This document shows, one piece after another, positions 22,135-32,843 of a stretch of DNA of 64,000 nt (position 1 is the first letter of the stretch; each line of letters starts with the position of its first letter). Origin of the DNA: Siderastrea radians (taxonomy: Eukaryota; Cnidaria; Anthozoa; Scleractinia; Rhizangiidae); the NCBI GenBank assembly GCA_964017195.1, contig OZ024895.1, forward strand, positions 15,914,034 through 15,978,033, in the 5' to 3' direction. The notes beneath the pieces were generated by a model. The model ran no database searches. It worked only from the letters and a program-made list of their open reading frames with translations, and was not told the DNA's origin. Made by a program: the position numbers and the translations under genes.

Positions 22135-22356
22135 GAACATGGTGAGCTGGATTGTGCTGAACTAGACGACCTGAGGCCTAATTTCCAGCCTGTTCCTCAT
22201 CCCCCTGGAGCTGCGGCTAGACCATTGGTTCGTGCACCAGCTTATGAAGGCCATGAATACGCTGATGTTTCACAGTTTGGCATCCCACAATCTGGAAACA
22301 CCTACGAAAATGTGCCCAAGAAAGATGTGGTTTACTCCAACATGGAGAGTATATAA
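22135..22356 (+). CDS. Receptor cytoplasmic-tail last exon T3 (YADV, YENV, YSNM)
   Basis: Opens after TTTTTTCCCCCAG at 22134 and ends at TAA 22354-22356. It encodes a Pro-rich tail with HEYADVSQFG, NTYENVPKK and DVVYSNMESI before the stop. YENV and YSNM fit pYxN (Grb2-type) and YSNM also fits YxxM (PI3K p85-type) SH2-binding motifs. Upstream, GELDCAELDD resembles a YAEL motif with Cys in place of Tyr. The start phase is 0 whereas T1 ends in phase 1, so either an exon is missing between them or an indel has broken the join. The ATG at 22102 lies in the intron and is not the start. Confidence 0.6.
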   Translation, partial: EHGELDCAELDDLRPNFQPVPHPPGAAARPLVRAPAYEGHEYADVSQFGIPQSGNTYENVPKKDVVYSNMESI

Positions 22357-22921
22357 GAATACTAAGTACTTGTTTTGAATGCAAGATTTGTATTTTCATG
22401 CAGCGTAGCCGAAAGTGTGATTCCGAGTAAAGTTTTTCTTAGTCTCAAGACGAGGCTATTTCATCTGAAAAATGGTTTTCTTAGAAGTTTAAAGAATCTC
22501 GTTTTCACCTGAAATGGCTAGTACCTTTTTTACCTTCTAATGCTTTGTAATGACCTAAACATTGATTTTGTTTGTTTGTTAACATGTGTTTAATTTTGTT
22601 TTTGTTCTGTTTTTTTTTGTCCCTTGTGTTTGTTTCAGAAAGACAAATTTAAAGCGTATTTAAATTTTGATGTCTTTTTGTTTTAATACTGATTTTACGG
22701 AATCTAGGGCGGAATAAACCAAATACAATTTTTACAGTTTAAGTAAAATTATTAAATTCTCAACCTTGGATAATGCATTTCTAGCCTCATTGGTTCACTG
22801 GATCTCGGTTATCAGCCATTATACCTACGTTTGACCTTATATGGAAAACGAGTTCGGTAAATGTCGCTTAGCTTAAATTTTTTTTTGGCAGGAAGCCAAA
22901 TGAAGTTTCATCGACAAAACA

Positions 22922-23570
22922 ATGGACGAAAAAAGCAGATTCGGTAAGCTATCTACAGAAGAAATACAGCAAATTATGGACAATGCCGTCCCAGTAACAA
23001 CAAAAAAAGTCACAAAGTTCGGGATGAGATTATTTAACGGTACGTATCTGTGAAGTTCCTCTTAAAAGTTGCAAATTTCAAATATTACCGCCAACTTCTA
23101 ATGCAATGATTAAGATTACGTAACAACAACAACAACAACAACAACAACAACGTTTACCTTAACGTTTCAAAATGGCTTGCTGGTCTTGGGGGCACCAAGT
23201 TTTCAAAACGGATCGAAGAAATGTCAAAAGAAGAACTAAATGCTTGTCTCAATTGTTTTTACACGTCTGCGATGAAGAAAGATGGCACTTATTACAAAAG
23301 TTCATCGATAAAATCCATAAGAGCCACCATTGATCGTTTCCTTCGCTCGTTGCCGCACAACAAACCGTTTTCCATCATCGCTGACCCGCTTTTCTGAGCC
23401 AAATAGAGTTTAAGACGCTTTCGTGGAAAAAAAAAACACTAAGAAAAATAGGCGAAATAGGTGGAGTCGTTCACAGGAAAGGAATCTTCAAACAGCAGCT
23501 GAAGAAGCTATTCGACAGCAGCGAACTCGGACTGTAAATGTCCATAATTATTACACTTCTCGATAAGCTT
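22922..23570 (+). pseudogene. Second Crypton-like recombinase fragment
   Basis: From ATG 22922: KLSTEEIQQIMDNAVPVTTK and KFGMRLFNG, then a break containing an (AAC)n run, then IEEMSKEELNACL, FYTSAMKKDGTYYKSSSIKS and RATIDRFLRSLPHNKPFSII up to a TGA near 23395, then matching sequence in other frames (KVLDAFV-like). These are the start and core-binding part of a Crypton/DUF3504-type recombinase of a family different from the fragment at 20.57 kb. It is broken by frameshifts and stops, and the catalytic domain is not recognisable. Confidence 0.65.
23121..23152 (+). repeat. (AAC)n microsatellite
   Basis: About ten AAC units lying inside the Crypton fragment. Confidence 0.85.
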
Positions 23571-23817
23571 GAGCTTTCAACACTTGAATACTGCAGTAAG
23601 GTTTCTCGTACAATTGAAAAGTCCTTGAATTTTGGATTATCGTTGATTTCAGTTAAGCTGTAATTTGCTTCGCTTTTGATTTTTCATTCAACTGTTCGCA
23701 CGACAGTGCACGTTTTATGTGATCATGTCGTTTTGGGACCCGAAAGTTACATCACTTCCCGATCGTTTTGTAGAATTAAATAAAATTGGGCGAAACCGAA
23801 CGTTGAGAATTTAATAA

Positions 23818-23933
23818 AACAATTATTCCATTCGCCCTTGTCGGATACGAGATTGGTTATAGCCAACTCGCACTTCGTGACTCCTTGGCTATTTACCACC
23901 TCGTATCCAACGTGGGCTCATGGAATAATTGTT
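23818..23933. mobile_element. MITE with AACAATTATTCCA ends
   Basis: Inverted ends AACAATTATTCCA / TGGAATAATTGTT, with inner inverted words GGATACGAG / CTCGTATCC and TATAGCCAACTC / a diverged GGCTAT partner. This short foldback matches a type I know to be abundant in cnidarian genomes. Confidence 0.75.
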
Positions 23934-25080
23934 ATATCTAAGTATTGCATCATAATATTTAACAAATATTCTATGAGGGTGTGCTGCATATCAAATGAGA
24001 GATATCGTTTGATATCCAGCAAGCCTGAGTAGAATAAGTGTTTATTAAAAATGCAATCACTAATTGCTATAAAATAAAAAAAAAGAGACAAAAAAAAGGG
24101 AGAAAAGAGATAAGAAAAACAAGAATCTATAACATGACTGAACGAAAAAGGCCCCAAAACTGTTGTAGCGTTTCTTTGCAAAGCTGAATGAATCAATGAA
24201 ACAGCTTCGAAGTGAGCACGAGTTTTCAGTGAGTTTTGGGGAAAAAAAAATCTCTTCCCATAATTGGCTCTGAAATGTGGCTCGTGTTTGATTTTTCTTG
24301 TAAAATTGTCACCATCGTTCAAAGCGGATTGAAGCTATACCAGATCTCATCGGTGTAGCTGCGGGAGTTGAAATGAACGAGTCTGTAATCTGTTCACACA
24401 ACGGAACCACCATGTGCTTGTTAGATCAAACTGAAGACAGAATTAATGTTTTAACTTGAACGATAGATTTCTATGCAACTCAGAAACAAGACTGCGGAAA
24501 TGAGGAACACTAGAATTCACCATCTTACTTTTTTAACCCAAACCACAAAAAGCAGGCCGGAGACGGAATGGTAAAGCAACATTCATACAACTGAGAAAGC
24601 GATTCTGAACATTTGAAGCTGTTGGGACCAGAGCTACAACGCGTGCAGGTAAACCAGTGTCACTTTTGCGTGGTAGAGCCAAAAAATGTCGCCCTTTCGC
24701 CCTGTTAGTTTGTTCAGTGAATGTTTAGTTGTTTGATGAGTTTTGTCATGACTAACTCGCCATAAAAGTGTGAAAATTTTCATGAAATACTTCTCTCCCA
24801 AATTCCTGTATTTTATTTTGTGTCTTGTCTTGATATTTCGGAGTGGAAAGCCTTCCGTATAAAACCTACCTATTTTAATGATCGATATGACGATGAAAGA
24901 AATTGTTAACGCAGCCCTAAATGGATAAATTTCCATTACTACAGTCTCTCCTAAGAAATCAAGCACTCCTGAACAATTTCGTTTAGTGTCTTAGTGACAT
25001 ACAGTTGTAATTTTGTCCTCGATTTAACTTCGGTGCAAAGTGATTTTTATCCTATACTGCATGTTCTCGCCGGGATGCTC

Positions 25081-25082
<2 letters not shown>
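23934..25082. other. No gene recognised
   Basis: Only short frames without domain features. A purine-rich AAAAGAGACAAAAAAAGG tract lies near 24078-24120. Confidence 0.35.

Positions 25083-25146
<64 letters not shown>
25083..25146 (+). repeat. (GA)n microsatellite
   Basis: About 30 GA units. It produces spurious Arg-Glu and Ser-Leu frames on the two strands. Confidence 0.95.
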
Positions 25147-25149
25147 AGA

Positions 25150-25345
25150 GGAAAGGGCACTTTTGTAACGAAAAAAGGGAACTTTCGTAACGAAAAAAGG
25201 GAACTTTTGTAACGTCGGGAACTATTGTAACGAAAAAAGGGAACTTTTGTAACGATGAACGGGGAACTTTTGTAACGACAGGGAACTTTGGTAACGGCAA
25301 GGAACTTTTGTAACGTAGAAACAGGGAACTTTAGTAACGAACCTA
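25150..25345 (+). repeat. GGGAACTTTTGTAACG minisatellite
   Basis: About nine copies of the core GGGAACTTTTGTAACG (variants GGGCACTTTTG, GGGAACTTTAG, GGAACTTTGG) separated by A-rich or short variable spacers, period ~19-27 nt. It begins immediately after the (GA)n run. Related single words occur at about 29187 and 29587, and in complement at about 29757. Confidence 0.85.
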
Positions 25346-26163
25346 GAAAACCTAGAAAAATGGGGATTGTTCCAATAGTCAAATCTCTTTGTTGATTTCG
25401 TCAAAATACATAGTTACAACCTGCTGTTAACGATTTGTTAACAAAACATGCTGGATCACCTTCAGCGTCCGTACGGAATTTAAGCAGCAAATTCCACACG
25501 TTTGTCTGTACTATTTACCAACCATTTTTTTTTTTAATTTTTGCGAAGCCTAAGCTGTCGAAAATATGACTTTTTCTCATGCAGGCAGAATTCATTTAGA
25601 TTATACCCACTAAGGAACTCTATCCCTTTTCCGGACAAAAAAATAATAATTTTTTAATCTTTTTCCAGGTCGGATAACCTGAAATGATTGGTATACTGCA
25701 CTTAGTTGAAACTGTGACTACGACATTTGTTTGAACTCAACGCACAAATAAACCCTCAGTTTAAACTATCTTTTAGTCAATTTTTTGCCCTAAAAGCAAG
25801 ATGCAATGAACGGTCATTTTACATAAGAAAAGAACCGTCTTGGTGCAACAAATGTAAGTGTTGTTACACAATAATCAAAAACTGAAAATAAGGAGAATTA
25901 AAAGGGTTTGGGTTGTTACAAGAATTAAAAGGACATCATATAATTAGTAAACATAAAGAACAAGCGAGCTGGTTTAGGTATCACTAGGTGTCAGTGGATT
26001 CTGTGGAAGAAGGAAAGCCTTCTGACATGTCATTAAAAGATAATACAACACTTAAGAAAAGGCAGGACCAAGAAGTGAAATTTAAGATTCGTAATTGTTA
26101 CGGGCCGGTGACAGGTTAGAAAAGAAATAACACAAACGTCTACCTGTGTTTTCTTTCTCACAC
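25346..26163. other. No gene recognised
   Basis: AT-rich sequence without convincing exons. Confidence 0.35.
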
Positions 26164-26289
26164 CAACTATATCTAAGACATGCGACGCATATGTATAAAT
26201 GTTTGAACGGTCTAGCTCCTGTGTACTTCCAGAGCTTGTTTACCTTGAGGTGTAGTATTCACAGCCTTAACACCTGGCGTAATAATTAG
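26164..26289 (+). pseudogene. LINE reverse-transcriptase C-terminal fragment
   Basis: An open frame of 41 codons to TAG reads QLYLRHATHMYKCLNGLAPV then YFQSLFTLRCSIHSLNTWRN. The MYKCLNGLAP.Y..S.F pattern is typical of the tail of L2/CR1-type LINE polyproteins in marine invertebrates. The rest of the element is absent, as expected for a 5'-truncated insertion. Confidence 0.6.
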
Positions 26290-29200
26290 TCGCAGGTCCC
26301 AAGTGCAGGGTTGCCCTCGCACAAGATTCCTCGCAACTTGATTTATGCGCACGTTCGTTTTCTTTTTCACTTTTTATGTAAATCAAATTTTTCTTATTAC
26401 AATTTTCATTTTTTTGTTCACCGTAATTATAAGTTATTATAGTCAAGAAACGTTGCAAATTGGTCTTCAAAATCCTCAGGAGAAAATCAATAAATGTATT
26501 TGTAAGTTTACTCTATCCCGCGTTCGGGTAAGGCAGTGTTCACCTTGCGTTCTTATTGTGTAGGCCCACAAATTGCTATGGAACTTCAACGTCCATGTGA
26601 CATAAAATAGACGTTTATCGAATCTCAACGACGCTTTTCATTTCAGCAATCTATTAATTCAAACGATGAAGGATAAAAGACTTCTTGGAACTTATGGCCA
26701 GCTGACAAGTAGTGGCTCCTATAAGGTTCTTAAGTGACTTTCCTTAACAATTTGTAACTAACCACTTCCCTACCCTGCGTGTAGCTAAATGGGCAAGAAC
26801 TTTTCTTGGTCGCCTTTGTAACGGTATAGATCGGGTAACAGTCTTACAGCTGATGGCTTTAAACCCTATTTAGCTTGGGAAGTGGGGAGAACAAAGTGCC
26901 CGCACTCAGTTTGAACGCTAATAACTTTGTAATATGCAAGCAAAAGCCACCAAACTTTGTTACTTTCCTTAAAATCTATCTAGAAACAACTTCGTGTGAC
27001 ATGTCCTTGTTCATCCAATTTGATGTTGCCATGGCAACCATATTTTGACAGGTGCTTTTTCACAATTTTAAGTTTTACTGTTCCAAATGAAAAATTTTAT
27101 TTCCACTTCACTAAATTTTACATTTTTACACCATTTGAGTCTTCTTATGTTGCTTTTCAATGGTTATTGTTCAATGTAAATGATTTCTCAAGCTTTTGGA
27201 AAAAGCAAGGAACTATGTCAGGTGACGTCATGAAGTGTTGTTATTGGACTTCAAAGGAAACGTTTTGGGACACCTATATCACCCCCGACATTTTCTTGTC
27301 AAGGCTTTAATACTCTAGGAGTTGGATTCAATTTTGTCCTAACAATTCTTAACCTCGGACGTACAAGGGATGGGGTGGGGGAGGGGGGTGCCAGTCCCCA
27401 TAAGGTTTTTCTTGAATTTTTCTAATATGATTCTTCATCAACACCTGCCATTTTCAGTACCTGTACGCATATCCCTTAGACACATTTTGATCTAAGTTTG
27501 GTGAGAATCGTTTACTACGGTTACGAGATATGACGTCATAAGTAGCAGGTGGTCAAGCCATTTTTGAGTAAAAACGCGTGTTGTTAGGTGATAAAAGATA
27601 AAGAAGCAAAGTGCTTAATTATGTCATATTCTACTTGTGTAGTATTAAAAATGTCAATTTCCGCCTTTTTATGAGAACTTCTACAATACTAGATGGTGGC
27701 GTCACAGGCCCCCAGCAGCGCCACAACCCATAATATCTATGTATAGAGAGCACATCTTGTAGAGCACATCACAGACTAAAGGCAAAATCTTTTCAAAACA
27801 TGGTAACATATAAGAAACCCAGGAGGGGTTCGATCACCCCCTCCTCCCATTGTACCACGCTGGGGGTATGACTTTTCCCGTGCGTCCGAGGGTCATGACT
27901 TCGCTCGAAAAAAGCTTCGGCTAAAGGAAGAGAAGAGGAAAACTTTTAACTTAATTGTGCTATATGTTACATTTTAAGATCATTCTGATCATTCATTCAT
28001 TGGTTTGAATTACTTTCAGGCCAATTTTGGTGGTTTTCAGAGGTTTTGACAAAAACATGAAATCTTAGATGACGGATTCGAGATGGCCGCCATTTTGGCA
28101 ATAATGACATATTACCCACATTATGTGACGTCACCAGGTCATGCCGCGAACTTCAAAAGAAAGATTTTTGGACGTGCTATCGAAGTTTCGTTGTCGTAGC
28201 TTAAACTTTCTTGGAGTTAAGAAGGTGGCATTTTGTGCCTCCTCCAAGCTCAGGACCAAAAAAAGCACAAGCTGAATAGGATTAAGAGTGGACCCTGTAA
28301 CAGTTAAAAGTGGAATGTTTAGCAACTTTTAACTGTTACTGCCGTTTATTTGAACAGATGATATTGAATGGCGCGAAATAACTTGAAAATACCGTTCACC
28401 ACTACAATGTACATAAATAGTTTTAAAAAAAAACATTAAAGCCACTGACATTAAGACCCCATTTGGAACCTCTAGCTAATTACGCGCAATAGTATACAAA
28501 GATATCAATCAAGGATAAGTTAAAAACGTTAAAAAAGTCAAATGAAAGCAGAGATGTACATCAGTAAATAGTTCAAAAGATTGTCCGAACTTTGCGCTAC
28601 AAATCAGACCGCGTGAAGGCTTGCATTACAAGTTTAGTGGGTGATACTCAATCATTATCATCTTGTTTATCATTCTTTTGTTCATTTTCTTTTTACTTGA
28701 AGTAAAAGGTACACGTTCTTCATAAATACTTTTACTACTTAATGCACTCCTCTGCAATATTTTATTTGAAGTTGTCCCGGAGCTACGCCCTCTTTCTTGT
28801 ACGACAAAACGATGGTTGTCTCGGGTACTGTATAAAACTTCACCGTTTTGTGCATTGCTTTGGAAATGTTTCTAAGCAACAGAATAGCTCACAGGCAGTC
28901 AGTTGTATATTACACAATTAGTATTACTCGTTTTTACTATAATCCAGCGATACATTGAGTCGTATATACAGTTCCTGCAATCACACACCCCTACCGCCAT
29001 TACCGCAAAAAGTGCCAAAGTAGAATAAATACATCTCCACAGCTCTAACTCCTCTTCCTTTTTTAGGACAAAGTTCAATTTTTGGTCAACTATTTCTGTC
29101 ATACTAAAGTTTAATTTGATTGCATTAAACTTCACAATCTCTCAAGAAATTATTGTGAAACCACCTTCTGGAACTTCTAGCAAATAGGGAACTTTTGTAA

Positions 29201-29781
29201 CATCGCCGCTTTTTTGACATGAGTAACTTGAAATCTCCATAAAAAAATAAGGTTTTATCCGATTTACTCCAGGTTTTCTTTGTTGCGTTGGCAAAAGATA
29301 GCTTCAACTTCCTCTAAAATTATAGTACGATTGACCGAATTAAATTGTCAAACTCATTTGCTCAAATTCGTGATGTAAAAAACGGGCTTTTTCCGAATCG
29401 TGGTTCTTTTCATGGACATGAAAAGTCAAACACATACACGGCAGATTTTTGTGAGCCAAAATAGCTCATATTTAAAGTGCTGTGGTAATTGAGAGAATCG
29501 TTTGGCGCATAAATGGTAAGGCAATAGCTACAATTTAGCACAGAAATGGATTTTATTGCTTTTAAACAAACAGTTACCACAACATAGGGCACTTTCGTAA
29601 CCTCTCGAGGACACATCAGAGCCTAATACATGCAGATTTGTGTGGTATTAACTGACTACTTGCATGCAGTGGGTTTACAGCAGTAAGTATTCCCATGATT
29701 TTATTTAGTTTTTTCTGCAAAGATCTAAGCATAGCTATCATCAAGAGAGACAAAAGTTACAAAAGTGCCCGACTTTTCTTC

Positions 29782-29785
<4 letters not shown>
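26290..29785. other. Gene-poor repeat-derived stretch
   Basis: No exon recognised on either strand. The GTGACGTCA-bearing segments near 27220 and 28128 resemble each other loosely (both followed by a TTCAAA(G/A)G(A/G)AA word), suggesting diverged copies of one repeat. A G-rich run lies near 27370-27390. Confidence 0.35.

Positions 29786-29822
<37 letters not shown>
29786..29822 (+). repeat. (GA)n microsatellite
   Basis: About 18 GA units. It is preceded at 29757 by GTTACAAAAGTGCCC, the complement of the first unit of the minisatellite that follows the (GA)n at 25 kb. Confidence 0.9.
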
Positions 29823-29826
<4 letters not shown>

Positions 29827-30574
29827 TTTCAGCTCACTTTATTGACCGTATTTAGTCACAGCAGGTATACGAGCTGATAACCTATTGTAGCTCCGTTCTA
29901 GCTCCAGTCAAAATGGAAGAAATCCATTATACCTAGTCCAGTTTTTAATAAAATTTGTTATCCCTTTGACGACAGAGAGCATCCTTGTAGTATAGATGAG
30001 ATAATATTTTGTTTTATACTTTTAGCTTACCTTAACTTTCAAAATGATATGATTTCCAGATGCAATCGTAAATTTTGTTGATTAAGTGAATAGTCGCTCT
30101 TGAATGAATTTAGAGGACTGTTTGTCGTCTTGAAAGTACGAGAACATCAACGTCGTACATTCAGGCTAATAACGGAATAGAAATAATATTTGCTCACATT
30201 TTCCCAGAGTAATCCGGAAGAGTAGTTTCGGGTTTTTTTCTTCCTTCTCCAAAGTATAAGACAATGACAATTTTTTAACGTTTGGACAATTTGCTTTCTC
30301 ATTGTCAGATATCTAATATGTGCACCTCTGAGCACTGTGCCTTCCATGTCATAGGCCGACTGATTCAAGTCAGAGATCTAAATGAGTCTGTGGTTACCTC
30401 TGTTGTATTTATAGTAATCTGTTTCCCTTCTTAAGTGATTTACTCTAACTGGCATTAAACACGAAGATTCACGTTCAAAGGGTCCAGCTCATTTTTCTTT
30501 TGAATGTATTTCTTTTGCTTTTGTTTATTTATTTATTTTTTTGCTTTATTGCTTTTTTAGCATAATTGCTCAGG
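29823..30574. other. No gene recognised
   Basis: AT-rich; short frames only. Confidence 0.35.
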
Positions 30575-30712
30575 AAACCGGTTGCTCAAAGATCCACCAG
30601 ATAAATCAGTATCCAGTGGATAAAGTACTTTGTTTTGTTAACAGTTATCCGCTGGATAGCGATTTATCCGGTGGATAGAGTTATCCAGCATTTGAACAAC
30701 TGGGCCCAGGTG
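30575..30712. mobile_element. MITE with repeated TATCCACTGGATA words
   Basis: Contains AGTATCCAGTGGATAAAGT, GTTATCCGCTGGATAGCG and TTTATCCGGTGGATAGAG, three self-complementary words, ending near CAACTGGGCCC. The same word cluster occurs at 61995-62160, so this is a dispersed non-autonomous element. Confidence 0.65.
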
Positions 30713-31029
30713 ATTATAGAGAAGCGCGCGCTCTGATTGGTCGAGGTTAACGTCATATCTTGTTATAATCACCCCGCGCGAGGTGAAGCACTAATTTTCA
30801 AAATGGACACCACGCGATTTCTTATGTTTCTGGATAAAAGAAAAAAAGAAAATGCATTTGCTCTGTTAGTCACCTGAGCAATTCTACTAAAATAATTATT
30901 CTCCTCGGGCTAAACCTGACAGCGTTCCATTGTCTCCCCCTGCAAATTTAAACACCACGTTTAGCCTAAAACTTTTCCGGTCGCCCAATAGTTCTCGTAC
31001 AACCTTAAGCTGGTTGCACAAAAGCACGT

Positions 31030-31500
31030 TTCCCGTGACAAGTTGGCTTTATACAAGTTTTATATTCTCGTATGTATGACAAATTTATTCTAAGTTTTTT
31101 TTCCTGGACAAGTCTATTTGTTAGTAAACTGGCAACATAGTTAATTTATCTGGCTGTTTTTTCCTTGGCAAGGTGGCTTTTGACTAGTCTTACATTTTCG
31201 TATGTACGACAAAATTAATCGAGTTTTTCCTTAACAAGTCTCATTTAGAAACTTGCAACACAGCTATAGGAAACTTGTCAAAGAGAACCTTGTCAAGTAG
31301 CGAAACTTGTTCGTGTGAACGAACAGCAAGTTTTCCTTGCCAATTCCTTTTATGCCAGGTTTGTTGTTCTTGCGTGTACGACAAAGTTTTCTTTTAGTTT
31401 TTGAACAAGAAGACTTGTCAAGGAAACTTCTGCTAAACGCTCTTCTGCTAAATGCGTGTGGCAGTCACCAAGCAAAACTTGTCAAGAAAACTCTATAATC
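31030..31500 (+). repeat. Degenerate tandem repeat around CAAGT(T)...GACAAA
   Basis: At least three diverged units share CAAG(T/G)TGGCTTT-like starts, TCGTATGTA(T/C)GACAAA cores and AGTTTTT..T..ACAAG ends (about 31040, 31170 and 31330). Several AACTTGTCAAG words lie between and after them. Confidence 0.5.
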
Positions 31501-32631
31501 GTTTACACGAGCACATATAACATTTCAGGGAAATTTCTATGTTTGTCTGTTACACATTAACATACAACAATGACCCCCTATTTGTCCTGTACGTTGTTCG
31601 TTGACAAGTGAACTATGTTAACCGTAGGTAACTTTGTGGTGCGTCTTCGCTTTTCGAGTAAATGAAGAAAGATAACTTGCCAAATTTAACTGAAGCATGC
31701 TAATATATCAATATTTCTTCATCGTGCTAATAACTACCTGGAGCTGATGTCGTGCGCCTGTTGACAAGACGTCTAATGATCATTGGCTGCCAACAGCGTC
31801 TTTTTCCCTCCGAAAATGAGAGAACGACTTGACGAGACCAGAAGTAAGGGCTTGTGGTTCGATGTTTCTTAAGAGAATTGAAGGGGTAATTTTAATTTAC
31901 ACTATAGCTTCATGCTTTCTGTAGGAGTTTCTTCTTGGAATCTTTTCGGATTTGCATACTTAAATTCTTGCGAATTTTAAAAAGGTTTATTTTCTCGTAA
32001 CACTTCGTGATTGCGTTTTCAACGTTACAACTTGTTTTACAATGTTCTTGGGTCATCAAAAAGCTGGGTTTTTTATGAAAAAAAATCGCCTTTAATGTTG
32101 TTTTTCTCTGCCCTTAACCTTGAACGTTTATGCGAAAGTTTACAATTATTTTGGATTTCAGTGCTTTTATTTTCTGAATTGCTTTAATTTTTATATTATT
32201 TTTGCATTTTGTACTGGAGTTTTGCCATCTCTCTGACTTGTTTTACTCTTTTCTTTTGTCACCGGAACGCTAATTTATGGAAAAATATAAGATGAAATGA
32301 CTGGTTTTTTTTAAATCTACCTTAAAGCATGAACATTTCTGCAGGGGTTTCCTTTTGAAACTATTTTGGATGTCCGCTTTTTTCTATTTTTAAAAGACGT
32401 ATTTTTTGTTACCATTTTGTACCTGAGTTTCCATCTTTGCGAAGGTTTCTGTTATGGAAAAATATGAACTTAAGTTTAAAACTGTTGAAAATAAGCTCAA
32501 TAGCATAGACTTTTTTCGAGGTCAAAGTCTGCAGTTGATAATTAAGCTTTTTTTTCGTTAAATAATGGAATGCAATTTGGTCCTGTTCAGTGGGTCGCAA
32601 AAACAATCCGCTGGTTTAAAAAGCTACTAGT
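31501..32631. other. No gene recognised
   Basis: AT-rich sequence. Two segments near 31900-31990 and 32320-32400 (AGGGGTAA..TTT, GCATGAACAT / CTTCATGCTT words) suggest further diverged repeats. No exon seen. Confidence 0.3.
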
Positions 32632-32843
32632 TTAACCCTTTAATGCCCAGTGTCAGCATATAAATTCTCCTTACTGGTCGCCATACATTTGTTGTAGTGC
32701 TAGTTGGGAGAAGTTATTCAAATATCAAAAGAGTTCAATCCTGTTGATCATTCCCTTAATTCTCAACACCTGTGCCCTTAATTGTGTATTGATGTTACAA
32801 GGAGAAATCTGATGCTGATCACTATTGGGTCTTAAAGGATTAA
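32632..32843. mobile_element. piggyBac-type MITE (TTAA-flanked)
   Basis: Flanked by TTAA on both sides. The ends CCCTTTAATGCCCAGTG and CATTGGGTCTTAAAGGA-like complement form inverted repeats that extend to GCATATAAATTCTCC / GGAGAAATCTGATGC. About 212 nt and no coding capacity. TTAA target use is characteristic of piggyBac-type elements. Confidence 0.65.

Noticed and set aside
24994..25382. Arg-Glu and Ser-Leu repeat proteins around the GA run
   Set aside because: Translation of a (GA)n microsatellite and of the adjoining minisatellite on the two strands.
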